NCBI GenBank assembly: GCA_025934775.1
Contig: JAICWO010000008.1
Span: 124,001-188,000 of the forward strand
Length of the DNA stretch: 64,000 nt
Source: Gemmatimonadaceae bacterium
GTDB taxonomy: Bacteria > Gemmatimonadota > Gemmatimonadetes > Gemmatimonadales > Gemmatimonadaceae
Direction of reading: 5' to 3'
The notes below the pieces were generated by a model. It was not told the origin of the DNA. It worked only from the letters and a program-made list of their open reading frames with translations, and ran no database searches. The translations under genes were made by a program, and so were the position numbers. Position 1 is the stretch's first letter; each line of letters starts with the position of its first letter. This document shows, in pieces, positions 32,211-39,633 of this stretch.

Positions 32211-34706
32211 CTATTTCTTCGGTCCCGCCCGCGCCGGCTCGCTCGACTGCGACTTGACCTTGCTCTGATCGACGTGCAGCGAGACGCCCGCTGATTCCTG
32301 CGCTGGCGCGGCCTGCATCTGCGCCGTGAGGTTTTTCATATAGTCGTCCAGGCTCGTCGCGTGCGCGATCGCGCCCATCGTCGAGAGGACGCCGTTCGCT
32401 TCCGCCGCGCGGCCCGAGGCGCGCAAGCCGTCGGCGAGCTCCGCGCCGGTGAACAGGTACAGCAGCGGCATGCCCACCGATGCCCGATCCACCCATTGCC
32501 CCTCCGCCGCGATCGACCCCGGCGCGTGGAACATGTGCCACAGGCTGTCGGTCGTGCGGAGGTCGAACCAACCGTCGCCTTGCACGAAGAGCGTATCGGG
32601 CGACGGACTCGCCGGCGGCACGAACAGCTTCTGCGCGAGCCCTTGTGTGATGAAATAATTCTGAAGTCCGAGCGAGCGCGCATACCCGCCGTCCGACCGC
32701 GCGAAGTAGATCGGACGCCGCGGCCACGAGTCTTGAATCATACGCAGCACCACGAGATCCGAGCGCTGCAGGACGCCGTACTCCAGATTCCGCGGATCGA
32801 TCGTCGCGTGAATCGGCCCGTCGCTGAACGTCATCGGGCCTTGCAACTGGTAATACTCGGGAATCGTGCTCGCGTCGGCCAGCGTCATCCTGAGCGGCGG
32901 CGTCGCGGGCTTCGGCCACGCGGTAGTGCGGTAGATCGCCGGCCCCTTCGCGGCATCGTACGTGTAGATCGGACGCTGGATCATCTGCCGCACGTTCCAA
33001 TCCGTATTCAGCAGCGAGGTGCACGCGACGACGACGTCCTTGCGGATGCCTTCCACCTCCTGCGCGTACCAGAGCGGGAACGTGTCATTGTCGCCGGCCG
33101 TGATGAGCACGCCGTAGGGCTCGACGGAGTTGAGGAGATCCGCCGCCATGTCGCGCGTCGCCCGATGATGCTTGCGCGACGCGGCGCCCCAATTCCCGAA
33201 CAACGGCACGATCGCGAGCACGAGCACCGGCGATGCCATCCGCCACGCGCGCTTCGTCGGCGCCTCCACCAGGATCTTCGCCACCCGGCGCTGCTCGGTC
33301 GCGACGAGCGACGCGATCAGCTCCCAGACGTGCACCAGCCCGAGCGCGGCCCACACGCCCCACATCGAGAAGCTCCAGATGAAGAAGTAGTCGCGGTCGC
33401 GCACTTCGTGCGGGCTCCGGGACGTCGGGTCCTGCGACGCGCCAAGCTTGAAGTTCAGGTAATAGATCAGCAGGAGCGTCACGGTGAACATCATCGTTCC
33501 GAAATACCAGAAGGATGATCGATCGTGCTTGAAGTGCATCCATGCGCCGAGCAGCCCGAGCACCAGGAAGAGCGCGGCCAGGATCGCCTGCGACAGCGCG
33601 TGCACGTTGCTGGGGTCGCGCAGCCACTGCCACTTGAAGTACAACCACCACATTCCGATCTGCTGCCCGAGCGACGCCTGCCGGTCGCTCAGCGCGGGTT
33701 TGCCATACTGCCCGCGATTGAAGTTGTACATGAACGCGTCGTACGTGCCCTTCGAGAACGTGCACGACCACTCGAGCTTCGTGAGGCAGCCGGTAGGATG
33801 CCCCTCGTCGAGCGCCGGATGATGGGCCGAGCGAATGGGCTGGGTCGCGAATGGAGTGACCCCCACGACGAGCAGCGCCGCGCACGCGAGTAACAACCGC
33901 CACCGCATCAGCGTCGCCGGCCGCCGCACGAGAATCGCGATCAGGATCGCCGGCGCGGGCAGCATGCCCGCCATGTGATTGGCGTAGCCCAGCCCGCAGA
34001 GGTACGCCATCATCACGAGCATGCGATCCGCGCGCGGACCATCGGGCCGCTCCGACCACCGGACGGCGAGCCACGACACGATCGCGATGCCGAGCAGCGA
34101 GACGGTGTACACCTTCTCGTTCACCACCGACTGGTTCCACACGGTGAACGCGGTTGCGCCGATCAGCGCACCGACGATTCCGCCGGTGATCCGCTGCCAG
34201 CGCGCCTCGAGCCAGCGCGCGAGCACGTGCTCCGTGATCAGAAACCAGAGCGCCGCCGAGACGGCGCTCGAGATCGCCGCGAGAATGTTCACGCGCGCCG
34301 CCACGTTCCCCGCGATCGGCAGCAGCGCGAACACGTGGCCGATGATGACGAAGAACGGATTGCCCGGCGGATGCGGCAGGCCGAACGCGTACGCGGCCGC
34401 GATGTACTCGCTCGTGTCCCACATCGCCGTCGAGGGTGCCATCGTGAGCAGATAGATCACGAACACGACGACGCACACGATGAGCGCGACGAGATACGGC
34501 GGCCGGTTTTCCTCCGCCTCCGCCTCCGCCTCGGCACCCGCGCCCGCCCAGATTGCCAGGGGAATCAGCGCGCAGTACGCGATTGCCAGCAGGAACGCCG
34601 ACAACGTCGTCCCTCCGCGCACGAGATCGGCGAAGCCGAGGACGAGCGCGAGGATCGTGAGCGCAAGATAAAAATTTCTCTCTTTCAGGCGTGACGCGAT
34701 CGGCAT
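32211..34706 (-). CDS. DUF2723-family multi-spanning membrane protein
   Basis: An 831-residue inner-membrane protein. The first 450 residues hold about ten or more hydrophobic helices. The DUF2723 signature is visible near 85-125: M-A-P-S-T-A-M-W-D-T-S-E-Y-I-A-A-A and L-P-H-P-P-G-N-P-F-F-V-I-I-G. The remaining half is periplasmic-looking and ends in a helical region. The fold resembles protein O-mannosyl-transferases, so a glycosyl-transfer role is plausible. Residues 55-67 are an E-A-E-A-E-A-E tract from a 6-nt DNA repeat. It starts 24 nt after the BlaR1-like gene and may share its transcript. Confidence 0.85.
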   Translation of the reverse strand: MPIASRLKERNFYLALTILALVLGFADLVRGGTTLSAFLLAIAYCALIPLAIWAGAGAEAEAEAEENRPPYLVALIVCVVVFVIYLLTMAPSTAMWDTSEYIAAAYAFGLPHPPGNPFFVIIGHVFALLPIAGNVAARVNILAAISSAVSAALWFLITEHVLARWLEARWQRITGGIVGALIGATAFTVWNQSVVNEKVYTVSLLGIAIVSWLAVRWSERPDGPRADRMLVMMAYLCGLGYANHMAGMLPAPAILIAILVRRPATLMRWRLLLACAALLVVGVTPFATQPIRSAHHPALDEGHPTGCLTKLEWSCTFSKGTYDAFMYNFNRGQYGKPALSDRQASLGQQIGMWWLYFKWQWLRDPSNVHALSQAILAALFLVLGLLGAWMHFKHDRSSFWYFGTMMFTVTLLLIYYLNFKLGASQDPTSRSPHEVRDRDYFFIWSFSMWGVWAALGLVHVWELIASLVATEQRRVAKILVEAPTKRAWRMASPVLVLAIVPLFGNWGAASRKHHRATRDMAADLLNSVEPYGVLITAGDNDTFPLWYAQEVEGIRKDVVVACTSLLNTDWNVRQMIQRPIYTYDAAKGPAIYRTTAWPKPATPPLRMTLADASTIPEYYQLQGPMTFSDGPIHATIDPRNLEYGVLQRSDLVVLRMIQDSWPRRPIYFARSDGGYARSLGLQNYFITQGLAQKLFVPPASPSPDTLFVQGDGWFDLRTTDSLWHMFHAPGSIAAEGQWVDRASVGMPLLYLFTGAELADGLRASGRAAEANGVLSTMGAIAHATSLDDYMKNLTAQMQAAPAQESAGVSLHVDQSKVKSQSSEPARAGPKK

Positions 34707-34730
34707 GGGAAAGTACTGGATAGAGAATGT

Positions 34731-35993
34731 TTATTGGTGAATTGGCGCCGCGGCGGCCGCCCCGGCCACGGCGGCCGCGGTCACGCCGGATTCGGCGAGC
34801 GCGTACCGCGCCCACGCGCGCACCCGCGGGCTCGGGTCCTGCTCGGCCGCCGAGCGCGCGACGGCGATCGTGTCCTGCCGCTGGGCGAGGCCGAGCACGG
34901 CGTAGGCGCGCGATTCCCAGCGCGCGTCGCGCATGAGCGACGTGAGCAGGCCGCGCGTCGGCGCCAGCCGGACGGTGGACATCGGCAGCGCGAGCGCCAT
35001 CGTCGCGGCGATCGACAGCCGCGACCAGCGCTGCGCGAGCGGCCGGGCGACGCGGCTCGAGTCGAGAATCGCCGCGAGCCGCGCGCGAATGCCGTGACGG
35101 CCGCGACCGGAGAGCGCGAACGCGCTCGTGATGTTCGGCGTTCGCGCGCCGGGAAGCATCGACGCCGCGCGCACGAGCAGCTCCGCGTAGTCGCTGCGCC
35201 GCACCCCGGCCTCGAGCACGCGCTCGTCGCACGCCAGCTCGGCGTCTTCCTCGAGCCGCCGCGCGATCCACCATGCGCCGGGATGAAACCAGTACAACGC
35301 GCACATGGCGCGCGCGGCGATGCCGCAGATCCAATCCGCCGCGCGCACGTGCGCCAGCTCGTGCGTGAGCACGATCGCGAGCTCCGCGTCGGACCACGCG
35401 AGCGCGTGCGGCGGGAGGAGGATGACCGGACGAATCCAACCGAACGTGACCGGCACCGTCGCGCGCGGCGAGACGTGCACGGCGACCGATCGGCGAATGC
35501 GGAGCATGCGCGACACCGCCTGGGTCGCGCGCGCAAGCGCGGGTGCGTTCGTGTTTGAGATGATGCGCAGTCGGCGGCGCACGATCATCGAGCCGACGAG
35601 CGTCGGCACCAGCACGAGGGCAGCGCCGAGCCAGTACACGAGCACGAGTACGTCAGCGACGGAGAACCCGTGCGCCGTGACCGTGGGTGAGGCGGTCACC
35701 TGAATACGCCCGAGCTCGACGAGCGGCGCCGCGAGCGGCGACGGGATCGTCCACGCGAACCAGTGCACCTGAAGCTGGCGTCCGATGTAGGCGAGGAGCA
35801 GCGCGAACACCGCGGATCGCAGCAACAGCGCGCGACTGGATGCGCTCGCGCGCCGGAGCAGCAGCGCGCCCGCGGCGACCCCGGCGATCGGGAGCGTCGC
35901 GAGCAGCGACACGGTGTAGACCGTGGCGACGGTGCGCGCGCTGTCCGCCGGGATCCACATCGAGCCAAGGCCGCCGCCGGCGATGACCATCAT
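34731..35993 (-). CDS. BlaR1/MecR1-like M56 metallopeptidase with C-terminal HEAT-like segment
   Basis: A 420-residue membrane protein. Four hydrophobic segments flank an M56 zinc protease domain with V-L-T-H-E-L-A-H-V-R-A-A-D-W (HExxH near residue 210) and E-E-D-A-E-L-A-C-D-E-R-V, the third ligand region. It lacks a penicillin-binding sensor domain; instead the last 70 residues resemble HEAT repeats (D-P-S-P-R-V-R-A-W-A-R-Y-A-L-A). M56 proteins cleave the paired BlaI repressor on sensing a signal. Overlaps the BlaI gene by 4 nt. The signal is unknown and no beta-lactamase gene is nearby. Confidence 0.88.
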   Translation of the reverse strand: MMVIAGGGLGSMWIPADSARTVATVYTVSLLATLPIAGVAAGALLLRRASASSRALLLRSAVFALLLAYIGRQLQVHWFAWTIPSPLAAPLVELGRIQVTASPTVTAHGFSVADVLVLVYWLGAALVLVPTLVGSMIVRRRLRIISNTNAPALARATQAVSRMLRIRRSVAVHVSPRATVPVTFGWIRPVILLPPHALAWSDAELAIVLTHELAHVRAADWICGIAARAMCALYWFHPGAWWIARRLEEDAELACDERVLEAGVRRSDYAELLVRAASMLPGARTPNITSAFALSGRGRHGIRARLAAILDSSRVARPLAQRWSRLSIAATMALALPMSTVRLAPTRGLLTSLMRDARWESRAYAVLGLAQRQDTIAVARSAAEQDPSPRVRAWARYALAESGVTAAAVAGAAAAAPIHQ

Positions 35994-36385
35994 TTGCCTT
36001 CGGCCCGCAGCCGTCGAATGACCGCGTTCAGCTCGTGACGCTCGTCCTCGGACAGCGGACGATCGGATTCGTCGAGCAGGGCTGCGACGGCGGCGGCCCG
36101 CGAGCCGTTGAAGAAGGTCCCGATCAAATGCCGCACGGCCGATCGCTGCGCCACGCTGCGGGGCGTGGTCGGATAGTAGACGTGCCGCTGTCCTTCCTTC
36201 TCGTGCCGAAGCTGCCCCTTGTCCTCGAGGATGCGCAGCAGCGTGCGCACCGCGGCGGCGACCGGTGGATCGGGCAGTTGCTCGTGCACCTCGGCGGCGG
36301 TGGCGCGGCCGTGCTTGTACACGAGATCCATGATCTGTCGCTCGCGGCGGCTGAGCTGGGCGGAAGACGGGGAGAGGCGAGGCAT
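35990..36385 (-). CDS. BlaI/MecI-family transcriptional repressor
   Basis: A 131-residue winged-helix repressor: L-S-R-R-E-R-Q-I-M-D-L-V-Y-K-H-G-R-A-T-A-A-E-V-H, V-R-T-L-L-R-I-L-E-D-K-G and Y-Y-P-T are the family's DNA-binding pattern, and the C-terminal helices dimerise. It is the first gene of a run with the M56 protease and probably the DUF2723 gene, so it likely represses its own operon until the protease cleaves it. Confidence 0.9.
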   Translation of the reverse strand: MPRLSPSSAQLSRRERQIMDLVYKHGRATAAEVHEQLPDPPVAAAVRTLLRILEDKGQLRHEKEGQRHVYYPTTPRSVAQRSAVRHLIGTFFNGSRAAAVAALLDESDRPLSEDERHELNAVIRRLRAEGK

Positions 36386-36393
36386 CAGGTAGG

Positions 36394-36425
36394 GATAAGA
36401 AATTGTCTCTGTGAGATAAGAATTT
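36394..36425. promoter_or_regulatory. Candidate BlaI operator: 11-nt direct repeat at 21-nt spacing
   Basis: GATAAGAAATT (36394-36404) recurs as GATAAGAATTT (36415-36425), exactly two helical turns apart, and TCTC-TGT-GAGA lies between them. The site begins 9 nt upstream of the blaI-like start, where an autorepressor would act. It does not resemble the classical TACA/TGTA Bla operator, so it is only a candidate. Confidence 0.4.
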
Positions 36426-36490
36426 GGCGGGGGAGGGGAAAAGTCAAGGCTTCGGAAAGCGAAAGGCGGGCGGCGCCGGTCGCTGTCGTT

Positions 36491-36592
36491 CTGCGTTGTC
36501 CGTTCTCCGTCTTCCGTTTATCCGACGCAGACATCGCGCGGAGCATCAAACGGAAGAACGGATTACGGACAACTCATAACACACAACGACTG
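36491..36592. repeat. 7-nt-periodic hairpin element, CCGTT variant
   Basis: Left arm: heptads CTGCGTT, GTCCGTT, CTCCGTC, TTCCGTT. Right arm, read on the other strand: GTCCGTA, ATCCGTT, CTTCCGTT. The two arms fold on each other around a short central loop. The element lies between the oxidoreductase stop and the blaI promoter. Same construction (7-nt period, inverted halves) as the GGAGAGT elements at 47.5, 49.0, 56.2 and 57.8 kb but with a different heptad. Confidence 0.6.
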
Positions 36593-36621
36593 CGATCGCG
36601 CGCAGAACCCACTCGCAGCCT

Positions 36622-38151
36622 CTACTCTCGCTCCATAGCAATCTCCCCCTTCAAACTTTCCTCATCCCTGAACAACGTCACCAACGCCAGCATCTTCCCT
36701 CCCCGCTTCAACCGCACCGCGACGTCATGCTTCGTCGCATCCCCTTCGACCTCGGCCTCGTCCCACTTCTCCGCGTGCCCGATGTAGTTGAAGCTCAGGT
36801 CGTAGTGCGCGCTCCAGAAGAACGGCACCTGATCGAACTGCTCGCGCGCGCCGAGGATGTTGCGCGCCGCAACCTGGCCCTGCCGCTGGGCGACGACCCA
36901 ATGCTCGACGCGAATGCGCTCGCCGCTGTGCGGGTCGGGCCAGCGTGCGATGTCGCCGGCGGCCCACACGCCGGGGGCGCTCGTCTCCAGGTACTCGTTC
37001 ACAGACACGCCGCGATCGATCGCGATCCCGGCCTGCTCGGCGAGCGAGAGCCGCGGCTTCACGCCGACGCCGATCACCACGAGCTCCGCGGGCAAGCGCT
37101 TGCCGTCGTCCATCACGGCCGCGTCGCGTTCGATCGACGTGCACGTGTGCCCCAGATGGAACGTGACGCCTTTCTCTTCATGATACGACTTCACGAAATT
37201 GCCGAGGTATTCGCCGAGCACGCGCTCGAGCGGGATCTTCTCGGGCGCGACGACGTGCACGTCGACGTTCCGCGCGCGCAGCGATGCGGCGACCTCGAGG
37301 CCGATGAAGCTCGAGCCGATCACGACGGCGCGCTCGACGTCCTTTGCCCGCGCGACGATCGAACGGCTGTCGTTCAGCGTTCTCAGATAATGCACGTGCG
37401 GCTGGTCTTCGCCGGGCATGCCGAGGTGGACTGGCTCGGCACCGGGGGCGAGGAGCAGCGCGTCGTACGCGATCGGCGCGTGTCCCTCGACCTCGAGCCG
37501 GCGATTCGCGGTATCGATCTTGGTGGCGCGGCCGCGCACGACGTCGATGTCGTGCTGCGCGTAGAAGCCGTCCGGGCGGATCGGGATCCAGTCCTCGGGC
37601 GCGTTGCCGGCGAGGTAGTCCTTGGAGAGGTTCGGCCGGTCGTACGGTGAGCCGCTGTCGTCGTCGACGATTGTGACGCGTCCGTCGTAGCCGCACCGCC
37701 GGAGCATCTCCGCGGCGGCGCTGCCCGCCGCGCCGGCGCCCACGATCGCCACGTGGCGCGGCCACTCCGCGCGATTGACCGATGCCGGGAACGTTGGCGC
37801 GAGCGGATCGTGCTCCTGCTTGCCGGTCACGACTACCTGTCCGCCCCGCCGCTCCACGTTCCAGCACGCGACCGGATTCAGTGCGGGCGCGCGCAACGCT
37901 TCGCCCGTCCGCAGACTGAAACACGCGTGGTGCCACGGACAGCGAACGGTCTCGCCGTCAATCACGCCTTCCGCGAGCGGGCCGCTGTAATGCGTGCACG
38001 TCGCGCCAATCGCGAGATACTCGTCGCCGACTCGCGCGAGCAGCACGGGCTCGCCGTTCGCATGTCCAAGAATCTTGTCGCCCGGCTTGATCGACTTGGC
38101 ATCGACACCCTGGGCGAGGTCGGGACCGCTGAGCTGCGTATCTCCACTCAT
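36622..38151 (-). CDS. Rieske-FAD/NAD(P)H oxidoreductase (AIFM3/ferredoxin-reductase type)
   Basis: A 509-residue fusion. Residues 15-110 are a Rieske domain with C52-T-H54 and C71-P-W-H74. The rest is a pyridine nucleotide-disulfide reductase fold: V-A-I-V-G-A-G-A-A-G (FAD, near 135), A-V-V-I-G-S-S-F-I-G-L-E-V-A (NAD(P)H, near 270) and A-P-G-V-W-A-A-G-D-I-A near 400. This is the layout of AIFM3-like proteins and dioxygenase ferredoxin reductases. The substrate is unknown and no oxygenase gene is adjacent. It is divergent from the YfiT-like gene. Confidence 0.9.
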   Translation of the reverse strand: MSGDTQLSGPDLAQGVDAKSIKPGDKILGHANGEPVLLARVGDEYLAIGATCTHYSGPLAEGVIDGETVRCPWHHACFSLRTGEALRAPALNPVACWNVERRGGQVVVTGKQEHDPLAPTFPASVNRAEWPRHVAIVGAGAAGSAAAEMLRRCGYDGRVTIVDDDSGSPYDRPNLSKDYLAGNAPEDWIPIRPDGFYAQHDIDVVRGRATKIDTANRRLEVEGHAPIAYDALLLAPGAEPVHLGMPGEDQPHVHYLRTLNDSRSIVARAKDVERAVVIGSSFIGLEVAASLRARNVDVHVVAPEKIPLERVLGEYLGNFVKSYHEEKGVTFHLGHTCTSIERDAAVMDDGKRLPAELVVIGVGVKPRLSLAEQAGIAIDRGVSVNEYLETSAPGVWAAGDIARWPDPHSGERIRVEHWVVAQRQGQVAARNILGAREQFDQVPFFWSAHYDLSFNYIGHAEKWDEAEVEGDATKHDVAVRLKRGGKMLALVTLFRDEESLKGEIAMERE

Positions 38152-38294
38152 TCGTTCTTTCTCCGTGTTGTCTTACAACGACCGGGACGAGTACGCGCAC
38201 GAGGACAGCCGTTCCCGTCGCGCTTCTCGGCCAAGATACACTTCACGTCCAGCGCAGCTCATCGCCCCGACCTCACCCGCACCGGAGCCGAGCC

Positions 38295-38819
38295 ATGGAA
38301 GATCTCCGCTACCCCGTCGGCCGGTTCAGCCGCCCGGACTCGCTCACGCCGGCCGCGCGCCGCGATGCGATCGACCTCGTCGCGCAGTGTCCGGCGAATT
38401 TGCGCGCCGTGGTGACCGGGCTCGACGAGGCGCAGCTCGAGACGTCGTACCGGCCTGATGGCTGGTCCGTGCGGCAACTCGTGCACCACGTCCCCGATAG
38501 CCACGCGAACGCCTACATCCGATTCAAGCTCGCGCTCACCGAGGACACGCCGACGATCAAGACGTACGACGAAGCGGCCTGGGCCAAGCTCCCCGACTCG
38601 CAGACGACCCCGGTCGAGACGTCGCTCGTGATGCTCGAGGTGATTCACGATCGCTGGATCCGCCTGCTGCAGGCGATGAGCGCGACCGATTTCGAGCGCA
38701 CGCTGAATCATCCGGAGAACGGGATCATGTCGCTGGATCAGATGCTGGCGATGTACGCGTGGCACAGCAGGCATCATGTGGCGCACATCAGAAATCTCAG
38801 ACAGCGGAACGGATGGTAG
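38295..38819 (+). CDS. YfiT-type DinB-superfamily metal-dependent hydrolase/transferase
   Basis: A 174-residue four-helix protein of the DinB/YfiT family. It begins L-R-Y-P-V-G-R-F and has V-R-Q-L-V-H-H-V-P-D-S-H-A-N-A-Y-I-R-F-K-L-A-L-T-E and the C-terminal Y-A-W-H-S-R-H-H-V-A-H-I. The three conserved His positions that bind zinc in YfiT are present. Relatives include thiol S-transferases such as BstA, which works with bacillithiol; the thiol used here cannot be told from the sequence. Confidence 0.88.
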   Translation: MEDLRYPVGRFSRPDSLTPAARRDAIDLVAQCPANLRAVVTGLDEAQLETSYRPDGWSVRQLVHHVPDSHANAYIRFKLALTEDTPTIKTYDEAAWAKLPDSQTTPVETSLVMLEVIHDRWIRLLQAMSATDFERTLNHPENGIMSLDQMLAMYAWHSRHHVAHIRNLRQRNGW

Positions 38820-38829
38820 CGCGGCGGGC

Positions 38830-39117
38830 CCGCCGAATACGGTTGGATTGGCGTTGGGACGCGGACTGGACGGACCTATGGCAGCCGGACGGGGTGCGGA
38901 CACGATTTTGCAGCGACGCATCGCTCGCTACGAGCCCGGAGGATTTCTTGGGAGCTGCCTCAGTTGCCAGTAGTGGCGTCCTAAGCGGCGGTGCCCAAAT
39001 GGATCAGGGCTCGTTGGGATTCGAGTCGTAAGCATCGAGTAGTCTGTCCGCTCCTCGTCTGGACGCCGCAGGCCCGTCCAGTCCGCGTCCCAAGACCAAT
39101 CCAACTGTATCCGGCGG
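38830..39117. repeat. 288-bp imperfect palindrome (snap-back element)
   Basis: Left arm from CCGCCGAATACGGTTGGATTGG and right arm ending CCAATCCAACTGTATCCGGCGG are inverted copies. In the core, TTGGATTGG-n2-TTGGGACGCGGACTGGACGG (left from 38843) recurs inverted at 39074-39104 with very few differences. Similarity weakens but continues towards the centre near 38973 (ACGAGCCC, TTGGG). Both arms give short frames with I-x-L-D-W-x-W-D-A-D-W-T, a by-product of the repeat. It fills most of the 468-nt gap between the YfiT-like gene and the next gene. Confidence 0.8.
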
Positions 39118-39287
39118 TTCGTACCAGCCCGGCGCGCCGTGCCGTACTCGACGTGACCCGCATCACACTCGCCGTGTGTCAACTATCCGCCATTTAACAT
39201 CTCGAATGAGCGTACGTCCTCCTCGGTGCGTGGCGTGTCGACGATCGGCGCGCGCGATCAACCGGTGAACAGCAGCAGGAGGGTCGT

Positions 39288-39632
39288 ATGAAAAGCGTGA
39301 ACGCGGTGGTGCTCGGGGTGGTGATGGCGGTGGCGGCGGCGGGGGTGGCGGGAGCGCAGACGGCGAGCGCGCCGACCAAGCGGGAGGTCCGCGACCTGCG
39401 ACAGGATCATCGTGACGTCTGGCGCGACCGCCGGGACGTCCGGCAGGACTCGCGCGAGCTCACGGCCGACAAGCGCGACGTGCGCCACGACATCAATCAG
39501 GGCGAATACCGCGACGCACAGCGCGACCTGCAGGACATGCGGAGCGACCGCCGCGACGTTCACCAGGACAAGGTCGATGTGACGCGCGATCGCCGGGACA
39601 TCCGGTGGGATCGCCGCGAGATCCGGGAGTAG
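39288..39632 (+). CDS. Small exported Asp/Arg-rich heptad-repeat protein
   Basis: A 114-residue protein. Residues 1-24 are a clear signal peptide ending G-V-A-G-A-Q. The mature part is almost entirely 7-residue repeats of the form R-D-V-x-x-D-R, for example R-D-V-W-R-D-R, R-D-V-R-Q-D-S, R-D-V-R-H-D-I, R-D-I-R-W-D-R, which predicts a long, highly charged helix. A strong GGAGGG lies 8 nt before the ATG. Function unknown; periplasmic scaffold or metal/cation buffering are guesses. Its stop is 1 nt from the convergent debranching enzyme. Confidence 0.8.
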   Translation: MKSVNAVVLGVVMAVAAAGVAGAQTASAPTKREVRDLRQDHRDVWRDRRDVRQDSRELTADKRDVRHDINQGEYRDAQRDLQDMRSDRRDVHQDKVDVTRDRRDIRWDRREIRE

Positions 39633-39633
39633 C

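Noticed and set aside
33085-35439. 784-codon minus frame
   Set aside because: Overlaps the DUF2723 and BlaR1-like genes in another frame on the same strand. Arg/Ala-rich shadow with no domain.
38759-39182. Short frames with I-x-L-D-W-x-W-D-A-D-W-T on both strands
   Set aside because: The shared peptide is a result of the inverted DNA repeat, not two proteins; no ribosome site for either.
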